DNA from: RPQJ01 sp963793675
GTDB taxonomy: Bacteria > Pseudomonadota > Gammaproteobacteria > Steroidobacterales > Steroidobacteraceae
Length of the DNA: 64,000 nt
NCBI GenBank assembly: GCA_963793675.1
Contig: CAWCBA010000008.1
Coordinates: 248,001-312,000 of the forward strand
Reading direction: 5' to 3'
In this document: in pieces, positions 1 through 9,922 of the stretch
Layout of the letters: the number at the start of each line of letters is the position of its first letter
How positions within the stretch are numbered: the first letter of the stretch is position 1
Made by a program: the position numbers and the translations under genes
Notes under the pieces: generated by a model
What the model saw: the letters and a program-made list of their open reading frames with translations, nothing else
Told to the model about the DNA's origin: nothing
Databases searched by the model: none

Positions 1-266
1 CCGCCGGGCATGTGCAGCCCGACGTTCTGGCCGCTCTCGGCCTCGATCTCCCGGTACAGCTTGATCGTGTAAGCCTGCAGCGCGGCGATGTGCGGGTCGT
101 CATTGATCGCATGGAAGCCCGCCGCGGCGTGCCAGGTGGAGCCGGCGGTCAGCTCCGCGCGCTCGAGCAGCGCGATGTCGCCCCAGCCCTTGCGCGCGAG
201 GTGATAGAGCACGCTGGCACCGACGATGCCGCCACCGATCACGACGACGCGATAGTGACTCTTCAT
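1..266 (-). CDS. DMGDH/sarcosine dehydrogenase-like FAD oxidoreductase, N-terminal part
   Basis: Only the first ~88 residues are in the window; the gene runs off the left edge. Residues 8-22 hold a dinucleotide-binding motif (VIGGGIVGASVLYHL), and residues 40-48 read TAGSTWHAA, the block in which the dimethylglycine/sarcosine dehydrogenase family carries its FAD-linking His (His46 here). The family oxidatively removes N-methyl groups from glycine derivatives. It starts 6 bp after the stop of the MttB-like gene on the same strand, so the two are probably one operon. The substrate (dimethylglycine, sarcosine or another methylamine) cannot be told from this fragment. Confidence 0.85.
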   Translation of the reverse strand, partial: MKSHYRVVVIGGGIVGASVLYHLARKGWGDIALLERAELTAGSTWHAAAGFHAINDDPHIAALQAYTIKLYREIEAESGQNVGLHMPG

Positions 267-272
267 CGCCCG

Positions 273-1799
273 CTATTCCTCGTCGAGGCTGTCCGGCAGC
301 ACCGCGCGACGCTCGCGCATGAATTGCTGCAGGGCCTCGTCGATCACGGGATCCAGACCGGGATCCTCGTAGTCGGCGAGCATGCGCTTCCAGGCCGTGT
401 TCGCGCGCTGTTCGGCGCTGAGGCTGCCCTCGCTCGACCACTGCTCGTAGGACGAGTAGTCCGCGATGGTCGACTGGTGAAATGCCGCTTCGAAGTTTTC
501 CTGCGTGTGCGCGCAACCGAGGAAGTGCCCCCCCGGACCGACTTCACGAATGGCGTCGAGCGCCTGGCCGCGCGCGCTCACGTCCATGCCGCCCGCGAGT
601 GCCTGCATCATCGCGAGCTGGTCGACGTCCATGACGAACTTCTCATAGCCCGCGACCAGTCCGCCTTCGAGCCAGCCTGCCGCATGCGTGACGAGGTTGA
701 CGCCCGCGAGCAGGGTCGGCAGCAGCGTGTGCGCGCTTTCGTAGGCGGCCTGCGCATCTGCAGTCTTCGACGAACAGAGCGATCCGCCGCTGCGGCAGGG
801 CACGCCGAGTCGTCGCGCCAGCTGTGCCGTGGCGAAGATCATCTGCGTCGCTTCCGCCGTGCCGAAGGTCGGCGCGCCGGTGCGCATCGAGATGGCGCCG
901 ACGAATGAGCCAAGGATGACGGGAGCGCCCGGCCGCACCAGCTGCGTCAGCGCCATGCCGGCCAGCGTCTCCGCCAGCAGTTCCGCCATGCAGCCTGCCG
1001 GCGTCACCGGGCCCATCGCGCCGGCGAGCACGGCGGGTACCACGATCGTGCCCTGGTTGCGCGAGGCGAAGGCGCGCAGCGCGCCGAGCATGCGACCGTC
1101 GAAAGTCAGCGGTGAATTCGAATTGATGTTGCCGAGCAGGACGCAGTTGGCGTCGACGAAGTCCTGGCCGAACAGGATGCCGGCCATGCGCACGGCGTCC
1201 GCCGCGTGTCCCGGCGTTTCGGGCGTGCCCTCGCAGCCCTGGTCGCTGTAACGGAAGAACGCGTACTGGACGTCGAGGTGGCGCTTGCCCTCGGGCACGT
1301 CCATCGGCTCGACCATGCAGCCGCCGGAAAAATGGATCGCAGGTGCGACGTGGGCGAGCTTGATGAAGTTGTGCAGGTCGGCGAGCGTGCCGTAACGGCG
1401 GCCACCGTCGAGGTCCGTGACGAAGGGCGGGCCGCCGACCGGTGAGAATACCGTGGCGTCGCCGCCAAAGCGCACGCTGCGCGCCGGGTTGCGCGCGTGC
1501 AGCATGAACTCGCGCGGGGCCGTGCGCAGCAACTGGCGGGCGAGGCCGCGTGGAATTCGCACGCGCTCGCCTTGCACGTCGGCCCCGGCGCCGCGCCACA
1601 GGCGCAGCGATTCCGGGTCGCGCCGGAATTCGATGCCGATTTCCTCCAGGATCGTCTCGGCATTGGCCTCGATGATCTCGACGGCTTCGTTGTGCAGCAG
1701 TTCGACCGTCGGGATGCGGCGGCGAATGTAGGGCAGCTTCGCGGCCGCGCGGTGCGAGCGTGCTGCACGGCGGGTCTCGCGATTGCTGCTGCGGCCCAT
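273..1799 (-). CDS. MttB-family trimethylamine/betaine methyltransferase, non-pyrrolysine
   Basis: 508 residues, a full-length member of the MttB superfamily (COG5598), which moves a methyl group from trimethylamine or a quaternary amine such as glycine betaine to a corrinoid protein. I see no in-frame amber codon, so this is the non-pyrrolysine type, whose characterised members include betaine and carnitine demethylases. The ATG at 1799 was chosen because it removes an unconserved 43-residue extension and begins with a typical basic N-terminus (MGRSSNRETRRAAR). It is followed after 6 bp by a DMGDH-like oxidoreductase and faces a BetI-like regulator, which together suggest methylated-amine breakdown. 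No corrinoid protein gene is in the window. Substrate unknown. Confidence 0.85.
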   Translation of the reverse strand: MGRSSNRETRRAARSHRAAAKLPYIRRRIPTVELLHNEAVEIIEANAETILEEIGIEFRRDPESLRLWRGAGADVQGERVRIPRGLARQLLRTAPREFMLHARNPARSVRFGGDATVFSPVGGPPFVTDLDGGRRYGTLADLHNFIKLAHVAPAIHFSGGCMVEPMDVPEGKRHLDVQYAFFRYSDQGCEGTPETPGHAADAVRMAGILFGQDFVDANCVLLGNINSNSPLTFDGRMLGALRAFASRNQGTIVVPAVLAGAMGPVTPAGCMAELLAETLAGMALTQLVRPGAPVILGSFVGAISMRTGAPTFGTAEATQMIFATAQLARRLGVPCRSGGSLCSSKTADAQAAYESAHTLLPTLLAGVNLVTHAAGWLEGGLVAGYEKFVMDVDQLAMMQALAGGMDVSARGQALDAIREVGPGGHFLGCAHTQENFEAAFHQSTIADYSSYEQWSSEGSLSAEQRANTAWKRMLADYEDPGLDPVIDEALQQFMRERRAVLPDSLDEE

Positions 1800-1868
1800 G
1801 CGGTGGATCGTGGACGTGTCGCTCAAGGGCGCAGCTCGCGTTCGTGGCCGGCCGGCGGCCGTCGTGCG

Positions 1869-1898
1869 TTGATATATAACACTTGTTATGTTTAGAGT
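1869..1898 (+). promoter_or_regulatory. Promoter with embedded palindromic operator for the TetR/BetI-like gene
   Basis: A -35-like TTGATA (1869-1874) and a -10-like TAGAGT (1893-1898) are 18 bp apart, reading toward the regulator gene. Between them is the inverted repeat ATAACA-CT-TGTTAT (1876-1889). A palindrome between -35 and -10 in the divergent region of a TetR-family gene and its likely target operon is the usual place for an autoregulatory operator. Assignment by position and symmetry only; no footprint or consensus comparison was possible. Confidence 0.55.
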
Positions 1899-1945
1899 GG
1901 AAGCAGGGCCGGGCACCCGGCCGTTCATCCCGCAGGGAGCGCCTG

Positions 1946-2596
1946 ATGCCGAGACGAGTGGATGCCGGCCAGCGCCGTGTCGAGATCGCGGCGCTTGTCG
2001 TCGACGTGATCCAGCGGGAGGGTGCGGCGAGCGCGACGGTCCGCCGGGTATCGGAGGCAGGCGGCTTCAGCATCGGTGTCATCACCCACTATTTCCGCGA
2101 CAAGGACGAGCTGATCGCCTGCGCGTTCGACTGGCTGGCGGAGCGGTCGTTCGGCGAACTCGATGCAACGCTGGCACAGGCCGAGCCAGGGCTGCAGCGG
2201 TTGCGTGCCGCGCTCGAGTTCATGGTGCCCCTGCAGCGTGAGAGGAGCTTCCCTGCCGTCTGGCTCAGCCTGTGGAGCGGCGCGATGCATAACCCCGCGC
2301 TGGCTGACGTTCACCGCCGCTATTACGCGCGCTGGCGTCGAATCCTCAGGCAATGCATTGCGGAATCCGCGCGTCGCGACGAGATCGAGCGGCCGCATGC
2401 GATGGCCGATGCAGTCGACCTGCTCGCAGCCGGGGTCGACGGCCTGTGGTTGGCAGTGACGTTCGAAGGCAGAAGGTTCAGCGGGCCGCGCCGCCGCCGG
2501 CTCGTGTCGCAGCTGTTGACGTCGGTCGTCAGGCCGGGCGTTTCTGCCGCAGGTCCCCGCGCACGCGCGCGTACTCGAGTTCGAACGCCTCGGTGA
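1946..2596 (+). CDS. TetR/AcrR-family regulator, BetI-like
   Basis: 216 residues. An N-terminal helix-turn-helix lies at about residues 25-50 (VRRVSEAGGFSIGVITHYF, then RDKDELI); the phrase GVITHYFRDKDELI closely resembles BetI, the choline-responsive repressor. The remainder is a helical ligand-binding domain. The start MPRRVDAG matches the short N-terminus of BetI-type proteins. It is transcribed divergently from the MttB-like/DMGDH-like pair, with a palindrome between them, so it probably represses that operon and itself. The last ~20 residues (Arg/Ala-rich) overlap the end of the convergent FHA gene by 68 bp and may be a non-native extension. Ligand unknown. Confidence 0.85.
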   Translation: MPRRVDAGQRRVEIAALVVDVIQREGAASATVRRVSEAGGFSIGVITHYFRDKDELIACAFDWLAERSFGELDATLAQAEPGLQRLRAALEFMVPLQRERSFPAVWLSLWSGAMHNPALADVHRRYYARWRRILRQCIAESARRDEIERPHAMADAVDLLAAGVDGLWLAVTFEGRRFSGPRRRRLVSQLLTSVVRPGVSAAGPRARARTRVRTPR

Positions 2597-3945
2597 ACGA
2601 ACGCGGCATTTCGTCGGTGCCGGCTGTCTGCTGGGTGAGCAGCCGGTAGAACTCGGAGTAATGCTCCCAGTACCGGGGACGCGGATCCTGCCCCGGCGCG
2701 AGCTGGCGGGCGCGGCCTTGCTCGAACTGGTCGGAAACGTTCACCGGCGAGAGCTGGCCAAGCACGGAGTCGAGCCCTGCCTTCATGCCGGCGGCCAGTG
2801 CCGTCTCGTGGTCACGCGTGTCCTGCAGCACGTCCCGCAACGAGTCGACCGGGCCCGCAAAGAGTCGCCCGTGTGATTCGAACAGGCGCTGCAAGGCCTG
2901 CTCGATGCTCGTCGACGAACGGAGCGGGTTGCTGCTGTTGCCCGGCGCCACCGGTACGGCTGCAACGGCCGCAGCTACGGCGCCGGTCGCACGTGCACGC
3001 AGGATGTCGTCGAGTCCGACGACCGCCTCACGCAGCAACTGGCCTGCGACGAGCGGCAGCATGGCCTGGGCTTCGGGCGAGAGCGTGGCCGGATCGATGC
3101 CGGCGCCGCGGCAGAAGGCCTGCACGGCCGACCGCAGGTCCGTCCACGTGCTGGCCTGCTGGTGAAACGGGATCGAGCGTTCACGCGCATCGACTCGCGT
3201 CTTGCGTCGCGCCAGCGCGTCCTCGAGTTCTTCGCGCGGAATCTGGCGCGTGCGCAGGGCCCAGTCCTGGTTGCCGGGAGCCGTTGCCGCCGGCCGTCTG
3301 AGCGGCGGTGGCGCGGTGGCGGGCTCGCCACCATCGGCCGCTTCCATGCCCGGCACGACTGAATCGATCCGGCCCGTGCGTGTCGGATCGAACGAACTTT
3401 CACCGGAAGATTCGACGGTGCGCTGCAACGTCTCGAGCAATTTCGCGCGCGACTCGACGTTCAGGCGCACGCCGAACGCGTTGCCGATCGGGAGCGAACC
3501 GCTCTCGCCGGTCTCGCGCGGGGTGAGCAGGTTGTCGAAGTTGAGGCTGTGGCCGATGTCCGAGTCGAGGTGTTTCGCGGCGGACTGTTCGTCGCCCGTC
3601 GCCGGCAGGAAATCGATGCGATTGTCGAGGCTGACCAGGATGTCGTAGTCGCCGACACGCAGCCGGTCGCCATCGTTCAGTTCGATACGGCCCGTGGCCG
3701 AGGCGGCAGGATCGTCCGCATCGTTGACGAAGACGCCGTTGGTGCTGGTGTCGATCAGCCAGTACTTGCCGCCATGGCACTCGCACTTCGAAATGGTGAC
3801 CGGAGACCACGCGACGCGGGTCGGGCAGCACCCAGTCGTTGCCCGGCGCACGTCCGACCGTGCCGCCGTTGACTCCGAAGACGCGGGATCGGTTTTCGCC
3901 GAGTTCGCGATAATGTTCGCTAATGACGCGAAGTTTAATGGCCAT
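2529..3945 (-). CDS. TagH/ImpI-like FHA-domain protein (type VI secretion associated), frameshifted
   Basis: Repaired length 471 residues. An N-terminal FHA domain (about residues 1-100: TVGRAPGNDWVLPDP, VVSGHH, WLIDTSTNGVFVN) binds phosphothreonine. The C-terminal ~190 residues (AFCRGAGIDPATLSPEAQ; LLREAVVGLDDILRARA; YWEHYSEFYRLL) match the conserved C-terminal domain of type VI secretion FHA proteins. The reading frame breaks near 3795; removing one T from a T-run restores VSGHHSKCECHGGKYWLIDT, a normal FHA core. The first Met (3945) gives an intact beta-1 strand. No other type VI genes are in the window, so this is an orphan copy here. It may read out one of the two Ser/Thr kinases nearby, which is inference. 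Confidence 0.75.
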
Positions 3946-4069
3946 GTTGTTGCTGGCGCTGGCTGCCTGGTGCTTCCAGTCTATCCCTTCGACCCGCCGG
4001 AAGCGGCTGACGCAGGTCCGCCACCCTTGTAATATGCGGCGACCCTAACACGCAAGGCGTGCCGGCCTC

Positions 4070-4417
4070 ATGGCCTCCAGTCACATTTTCAAGGTCATTT
4101 TCCACAATCAGGGCAAGGTCTTCGAGATCTACGCCCGCAAGGTGGGTCATGGCACGATGTTTGGCTTCATCGAGGTCGAGGAACTGATCTTCGGCGAGAG
4201 GTCGTCCGTCGTGGTCGATCCCTCCGAGGAAAAGATCCAGACCGAATTTGCCGGGGTGAAGCGCACCTACCTGCCGCTGCACTCGGTGATCCGCATCGAC
4301 GAGGTGCGCAAGTCGGGCGTCAGCAAGGTATCGGCGACGGATTCCGTCTCCAATGTCGCCCAGTTTCCGTTCCCTGTGTACACCCCGCCAGGCGGACCCG
4401 GCAACCGCGAAAAGTAG
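4070..4417 (+). CDS. DUF1820 family protein
   Basis: 115 residues, matching the small DUF1820 family of gammaproteobacteria (SHIFKVIFHNQGKVFEIYA; EELIFGERSSVVVDPSEEK; LPLHSVIRIDEV). The C-terminal tail is Pro/Gly-rich and low in complexity. No signal peptide or membrane segment is visible, so it is probably cytosolic. Function unknown. It sits just upstream of purL on the same strand with about 95 bp between, and diverges from the FHA gene. Confidence 0.85.
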   Translation: MASSHIFKVIFHNQGKVFEIYARKVGHGTMFGFIEVEELIFGERSSVVVDPSEEKIQTEFAGVKRTYLPLHSVIRIDEVRKSGVSKVSATDSVSNVAQFPFPVYTPPGGPGNREK

Positions 4418-4512
4418 AGCAGCGACGCGGCCTTACGCCGCCGCGCGCTGGCCCGGGTCGGCCTGCTCCGGTATCATTGCGGCTCACTTTTGACCGGCGG
4501 CCGCCCTCGCTC

Positions 4513-7500
4513 ATGCTCACCTTCAGCGGCGCTCCCGCGCTATCGGATTTCCGGCTCGACAAGGTCCTGGCGGCCGTCCGCGAACGGGTTGCACACGTCG
4601 AATCGGTGGATACCCGGTACATCCATTTCGTCGAGGTCTCGGCTGCCGCTGTCGGACGAACAGCGCACCGTGGTCGAGGCGCTGCTGCGTTACGGCCCGT
4701 CGACCCCGACGGGTGGCCAGGCGAGTGCGCCGGCGGGCGAGTTGCTGCTGGTCGTGCCGCGCTTCGGCACCGTGTCGCCCTGGTCGTCGAAAGCGACCGA
4801 CATCGCCCACGTCTGCGGCCTGAACGGCATCACGCGCATCGAGCGCGGCGTCGCCTATTTCGTCGTCGTCGTCCCAGCCGCTCGCCACGGCCGACCGCGC
4901 GCAGATCGCCGCGGTCATTCACGACCGCATGACCGAGAACGTGCTCGATTCGATCGACGCCGCAGCGGGACTGTTCGCGCACCACGCGCCGCAACCATTC
5001 GCGACCGTGCCGGTGCTGGCGCAGGGCAAGGCGGCACTCGAGCGCGCCAATGCAGAACTCGGCCTCGCGCTGTCCGAAGACGAGATCGACTACCTGGTCG
5101 ATGCGTTCACCGGGCAGTTGAAGCGCGACCCGAGCGACGTCGAGCTCATGATGTTCGCGCAGGCCAACTCCGAGCACTGCCGGCACAAGATCTTCAACGC
5201 GGACTGGATCGTCGACGGCAAGCGCAGCGAGAAGTCGCTGTTCGGCATGATCCGCAATACGCACCGCGTCAGCCCGCAGGGCGTGCTATCGGCCTATCGC
5301 GACAACGCTGCCGTCATCGAGGGCTGGCCGGGCCGCCGGTGGTTCGCGCAGGCGGGCGACGGCAACTACGAAGGCTCGGACGAGCCCATCGACATCCTGA
5401 TGAAGGTGGAAACGCACAATCACCCGACGGCGATCTCGCCGTTCGCCGGCGCGGCCACGGGCTCCGGCGGCGAAATCCGCGACGAAGGTGCGACTGGCCG
5501 CGGCGTCGAAGCCGAAAGCCGGTCTGGTCGGATTCTCGGTGTCCAACCTGCGCATCCCCGGCTTCGAGCAACCGTGGGAGCAGGATTTCGGCAAGCCCGA
5601 GCGCATCGTGCCGGCGCTGCAGATCATGCTCGAAGGCCCGATCGGCGCCGCCGCGTTCAACAACGAATTCGGCCGGCCCAACATCTACGGCTACTTCCGC
5701 ACGTTCGAGCAGCGGGTGGAGACGCCGGACGGTCGTCGCTGCGCGGCTATCACAAGCCGATCATGATCGCGGGCGGTCTGGGCAACATTCGCCGGTCGCA
5801 CGTCGAGAAAGCGCCGGTCATTCCCGGCGCCAAGATCGTCGTGCTCGGCGGCCCGTCGATGCTGATCGGCCTGGGCGGCGGCGCCGCGTCGTCGATGGGC
5901 GCGGGCTCGAGCTCGGCGGACCTCGATTTCGCATCGGTGCAGCGCGGCAATCCCGAAATGCAGCGCCGCGCGCAGGAGGTCATCGACGCCTGCTGGGCGA
6001 TGGGTGACGAGAACCCGATCCTGCTGATTCATGACGTGGGCGCCGGTGGTCTGTCCAACGCGATTCCGGAATCGGTGCACTTCGGCACGACCGGCGGCCG
6101 CATCGACCTGCGCAGGATCCTGAGCGACGAGCCGGGCATGTCGCCGCTCGAACTCTGGTGCAACGAATCACAGGAACGTTACGTGCTGGTGATCGCCGCG
6201 GAGCAGCTGGCCGCGTTCGGCGCGCTCTGCGATCGCGAGCGTTGCCCGTTCGCCGTGGTCGGTGACGTCACCGGCGATGCGGTGCTGCACGTCGACGATC
6301 CGCAGTTCGGCAACACGCCGGTCGACATGCCGCTCGAGACGCTGCTCGGCAAGCCGCCGAAGATGACGCGCGACGTGCAGCGCCTGCCGCGCGCCGGCGA
6401 TGACTTCGCGGCCAGGGACGTCAAGGACGTGCGCGAGGCTGCGCTGCGCGTGCTGAGCCTGCCGGCTGTCGCGGACAAGACGTTCCTGATCACGATCGGC
6501 GACCGCTCGGTCGGCGGCATGATCAGTCGCGATCCGCTGGTCGGTCCGTGGCAGGTCGCCGGTGAGCGATGTCGCGGTCACGGTTGCGGATTACTTCTCG
6601 ACGCACGGCGAGGCGATGGCGATGGGCGAACGCACGCCGCTCGCGCTGCTCGACGCCGCAGCGTCGGGTCGCATGGCCGTCGCCGAATCCGTCACCAACA
6701 TCATCGCCGCCGACATTCGCCGCATCGAAGACATCCGGCTCTCCGCGAACTGGATGGCCGCCTGCGGCGAGCCGGGTGAGGACGCGGACCTCTACGACAC
6801 CGTGCACGCGGTGGGCGAGGAATTCTGCCCGGCACTCGGCATCGCGATCCCGGTCGGCAAGGACTCGCTGTCGATGAAGACCGCGTGGAACGGCGCCGAC
6901 GGCCCGCGCAAGGTCATCTCGCCCGTGTCGCTGATCGTCTCGGCTTTCGCGCCGGTCGAGGACGTGCGCCGCACGCTCACGCCGCAGCTGCGGCTCGATC
7001 GCGGCGCCACGCGCCTGCTGCTCGTCGATCTGGGCGCCGGCCGCAATCGCCTGGGGGCCTCCTGCCTGGCGCAGGTGTACGGCCGGATCGGCGCGACCGC
7101 GCCCGACTGCGATGACGCCAGCCGGTTGCGTGCATTCGTGGGCGCGATCATCGAGCTGCGGCGCGCGGGCCTGATCCTCGCGTACCACGATCGTTCGGAC
7201 GGCGGACTGTTCGCGACGCTGGCGGAGATGGCATTCGCCGGGCATTGCGGGCTCGACATCACGCTGACGGCAGGTGATCACGACGCGGCCGTCGCCGAGC
7301 TCTTCGCTGAAGAGCTGGGTGCCGTGCTGCAGGTCGAGAGCTCGCGTCTCGCTGAAGTGCGGTCGGTGTTCGCCGCCGCGGGCCTGGGCTCGATGGTGCA
7401 CGACCTCGGCACGGCCGAAGCCTTCGATCGCATCGTCATCGACGACCGTCACGGCAAGCCGGTGCTCGATGCCACGCGCACCGAACTGCGTTCGGCGTGG

Positions 7501-8434
7501 TCCGAAACCAGCTACCGCCTGCAGTCGCTGCGCGACAATCCGGCCTGCGCGCACGAGGAGCGCGAGCAGGTCACCGATCCGACGCAACCCGGGTCTGTTT
7601 GCAACGCTGACGTACGATCCGGCCGAGGACATCGCGGCGCCTTACGTGCTGCGGGGCGCGCGGCCCGAGATCGCGATCCTGCGCGAGCAGGGCGTGAACA
7701 GCCAGCTGGAGATGGCCGCGGCATTCGATCGTGCCGGGTTCCGTCCGGCCGACGTGCACATGACCGACCTGATCGCGGGCCGTACACGGCTCGAGCGCTT
7801 CAAGGGCGTGATCGCCTGCGGCGGCTTTTCCTACGGCGACGTGCTCGGCGCAGGCGAGGGCTGGGCGAAATCGATCCTTTTCAACGCTGCGCTGCGCGAA
7901 CAGTTTGCTGCCTTCTTCGCGCGGTCAGACAGCTTCTCGCTCGGCGTCTGCAACGGCTGCCAGATGATGTCGACGCTCAAGTCGCTGATTCCGGGGGCCG
8001 GCCACTGGCCACGGTTCGTCCGCAATCGCTCGGAGCAGTTCGAAGGCCGCGTGGCCCTGGTCGAAATCCTGCCGACGCCCTCGATCTTCTTCAGCGGCAT
8101 GGCGGGTTCGGTGCTGCCGATTGCCGTCGCGCATGGCGAAGGCCGCGCCGAGTTCGTGAACGAGGCGGCGGAGCGCGACTGCACGCAAGGCGGACTGGTG
8201 AGCCTGCGCTGGGTGGACAGCCACGGCAAGGTTGCCCTGACCTACCCCGCGAACCCGAACGGATCGCCAGCCGGCATCACCGGCCTGACGACGACCGACG
8301 GGCGCGTGACCATCCTGATGCCGCACCCCGAGCGCGTGTATCGCACCGTGCAGAACTCGTGGCACCCGGAAGGCTGGGGCGAGGACGGCGGCTGGATGCG
8401 GATGTTCCGCAACGCTCGTGCCTGGGTCGGCTAG
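4513..8434 (+). CDS. purL: Phosphoribosylformylglycinamidine synthase (PurL, large single-chain type), frameshifted
   Basis: Fourth step of de novo purine synthesis: FGAR + Gln + ATP to FGAM. Homology runs from MLTFSGAPALSDFRL to the stop at 8434, about 1,304 residues after repair, normal for the proteobacterial form. It has the N-terminal and linker domains, two FGAM-synthetase halves (MKVETHNHPTAISPFAGAAT; GYHKPIMIAGGLGNIR) and a C-terminal class I glutaminase with nucleophile motif GVCNGCQM and PHPERVYR. The frame changes near 4648, 4875, 5500, 5745, 6563 and 7590. Five sites are restored by removing one base; the one at 5745 needs two removed or one added. No substitutions in motifs are seen, so I treat these as sequencing insertions, not decay. 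It ends 7 bp before the convergent DUF4145 gene. Confidence 0.93.
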
Positions 8435-8440
8435 CAGGCC

Positions 8441-9157
8441 CTAGTCACTGCTGGCGACACGCCCGATGGGGGTGATCTTGTCGAGCGACTCGTCGGCGAA
8501 GAACTTCCGCACCATCATTGCCTGCTGCAGCTTGCCCTTGCGCACGTAGGCTTCGTACAGCATGTCCTTGGCGATTTCGAGCAGCACGCCGGCTTCGTTC
8601 GTGCTCAGGTCCGGCCACTGCGGCGACGGGTCGGCGTCGCTGCTGAACAGCACCTTTTTCACGATGCCGAACGTCTCATTGTCGATCTCGGCCATCTCGC
8701 GGGCTTCGCGCGCCTCCTCGAAGATGCGCAACCTGCCGTTCTCGCCGAGGTCCTGGAAGACCGCCTGTGCCGTGCGGCGGCACATCGAGGCGAAGGCGTT
8801 GAAGTAGCCCGACGAATAACAGCCGAGGGCTTCGCGGAACAGCCGCTCGACGTTCTCCGGCAGGTAGGTGAAGTTGAACTTCTCTTTCGCGCGCTCGAGC
8901 TCGACGAAGTTGCTTGCGAGTTCGACGCGGTTGGCCGCGTACATCTTGACTGCGAACTTGAGGAAGATCGGCGCGCTGCACGAATCGCAGCGATAGACGA
9001 TGCCCACGTGGTTGGGACGGCTTGCTACGAGCTCGGAGTACTGCGGGATCGAGACCGCCGTGACGTGCGAATACACCTGACAGTGCGGGCATCGCAGGGC
9101 CAGGCTGCGCTCCTGGTCGTGGTGCAGACGACTGCTGGAATCGACGTAGACGGACAT
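8441..9157 (-). CDS. DUF4145 domain-containing protein with N-terminal zinc ribbon
   Basis: 238 residues. The N-terminus carries two CxxC pairs about 30 residues apart (CPHC at ~24-27, CDSC at ~57-60), a probable zinc ribbon. The C-terminal half (LPENVERLFREALGCYSSGYF; FNAFASMCRRTAQAVFQDL; NEAGVLLEIAKDMLYEAYV) matches the DUF4145 helical domain, which often occurs beside restriction or defence genes but also alone. Here the neighbours are purL and a membrane protein, so no defence context is evident. Molecular function unknown. Confidence 0.75.
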   Translation of the reverse strand: MSVYVDSSSRLHHDQERSLALRCPHCQVYSHVTAVSIPQYSELVASRPNHVGIVYRCDSCSAPIFLKFAVKMYAANRVELASNFVELERAKEKFNFTYLPENVERLFREALGCYSSGYFNAFASMCRRTAQAVFQDLGENGRLRIFEEAREAREMAEIDNETFGIVKKVLFSSDADPSPQWPDLSTNEAGVLLEIAKDMLYEAYVRKGKLQQAMMVRKFFADESLDKITPIGRVASSD

Positions 9158-9163
9158 CTTTTC

Positions 9164-9910
9164 TCAGCCTTTGGTCCGAATATTCTCATTGCCAGTGTAG
9201 CGCATCGCCTTTGCGGCCGCTTCGTTTGCCGGGCGCGCCTCGAGCACGGCCTCGGCCTGGCCCGGCGTCCGCGTCATGGAAACGTCGTACCGGGCGCCGT
9301 CAGCCAGCGGTCGCCAGGGTCCATAGGCGTGGCGGGCGTCGATGTGATCTTTCCACCCCGAATCCGTCCGGGCCTGCGCCCAGATGTCTTCGCCCGCTTC
9401 TTCCTCGTCGCTCAGGGCAAAGCTCGCGGGGACGGGGAGGGTTGGAGCGGGTTCGGCCGCGGGAACTGCCGCAGGCGTCGGCGTGGCCTCGGCGGCCAGT
9501 TCCGTGCGCAGGTAGCGGCCACTGAGCCGGTCCAGTCTGAAGCTGTCCGGCAACCCCAGCCGCGCAGCCTGGCCGGTCCAGACCAGCGTGCGCACGTCGA
9601 GGCGCCATTCGTCGCCCGACATCTCGAACACCTGCATGTGGCCGGAGGGAAGGCGGGTGAGGGTGACTCGATAAGCACTCGGCCCGGTCCGTTCGCAGTG
9701 GACCTGTGCGATGACGGCCTTGGGCCGCATCGACTCGTAGGTCTGCAGATGCAGGACCGGCGGCCAGAGCAGATGGGCGACGAGCAGGAGCAGGATCGCA
9801 ACCGCGAGGTTGCCGGTGGCGGCCCACGGCCGGTGCGCGAGCCAGCGACTCAGGCTCAGGAGCAGGGCCAGCAGGCCGAAGGCGACGCAGAGCGCGATGA
9901 CCCCCAGCAT
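9164..9910 (-). CDS. Hypothetical membrane-anchored protein
   Basis: 248 residues, no family recognised with confidence. Two hydrophobic segments lie at the N-terminus (about residues 3-22 and 33-50), then a soluble region of ~195 residues containing a Pro/Ala-rich linker (about 150-170). Beta-rich stretches (AYRVTLTRLPSGHMQVFEMS; WRLDVRTLVWTG) suggest a periplasmic or extracytoplasmic domain. Similar proteins in gammaproteobacteria are loosely annotated as multidrug-transporter-like without support. It lies 6 bp from the DUF4145 gene on the same strand and may be co-transcribed with it and hutH. Confidence 0.55.
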   Translation of the reverse strand: MLGVIALCVAFGLLALLLSLSRWLAHRPWAATGNLAVAILLLLVAHLLWPPVLHLQTYESMRPKAVIAQVHCERTGPSAYRVTLTRLPSGHMQVFEMSGDEWRLDVRTLVWTGQAARLGLPDSFRLDRLSGRYLRTELAAEATPTPAAVPAAEPAPTLPVPASFALSDEEEAGEDIWAQARTDSGWKDHIDARHAYGPWRPLADGARYDVSMTRTPGQAEAVLEARPANEAAAKAMRYTGNENIRTKG

Positions 9911-9922
9911 GCCGCCTGCCGC

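Noticed and set aside
273..1799. Pyrrolysine-containing trimethylamine methyltransferase
   Set aside because: No in-frame TAG interrupts the gene; the whole frame is open.
4513..8434. purL as a pseudogene
   Set aside because: Each break is explained by surplus bases, all catalytic motifs are intact, and other essential genes show the same pattern.
8441..9157. Defence-island member (DUF4145)
   Set aside because: Neighbours are purL and an unrelated membrane protein; no nuclease, methylase or phage genes nearby.
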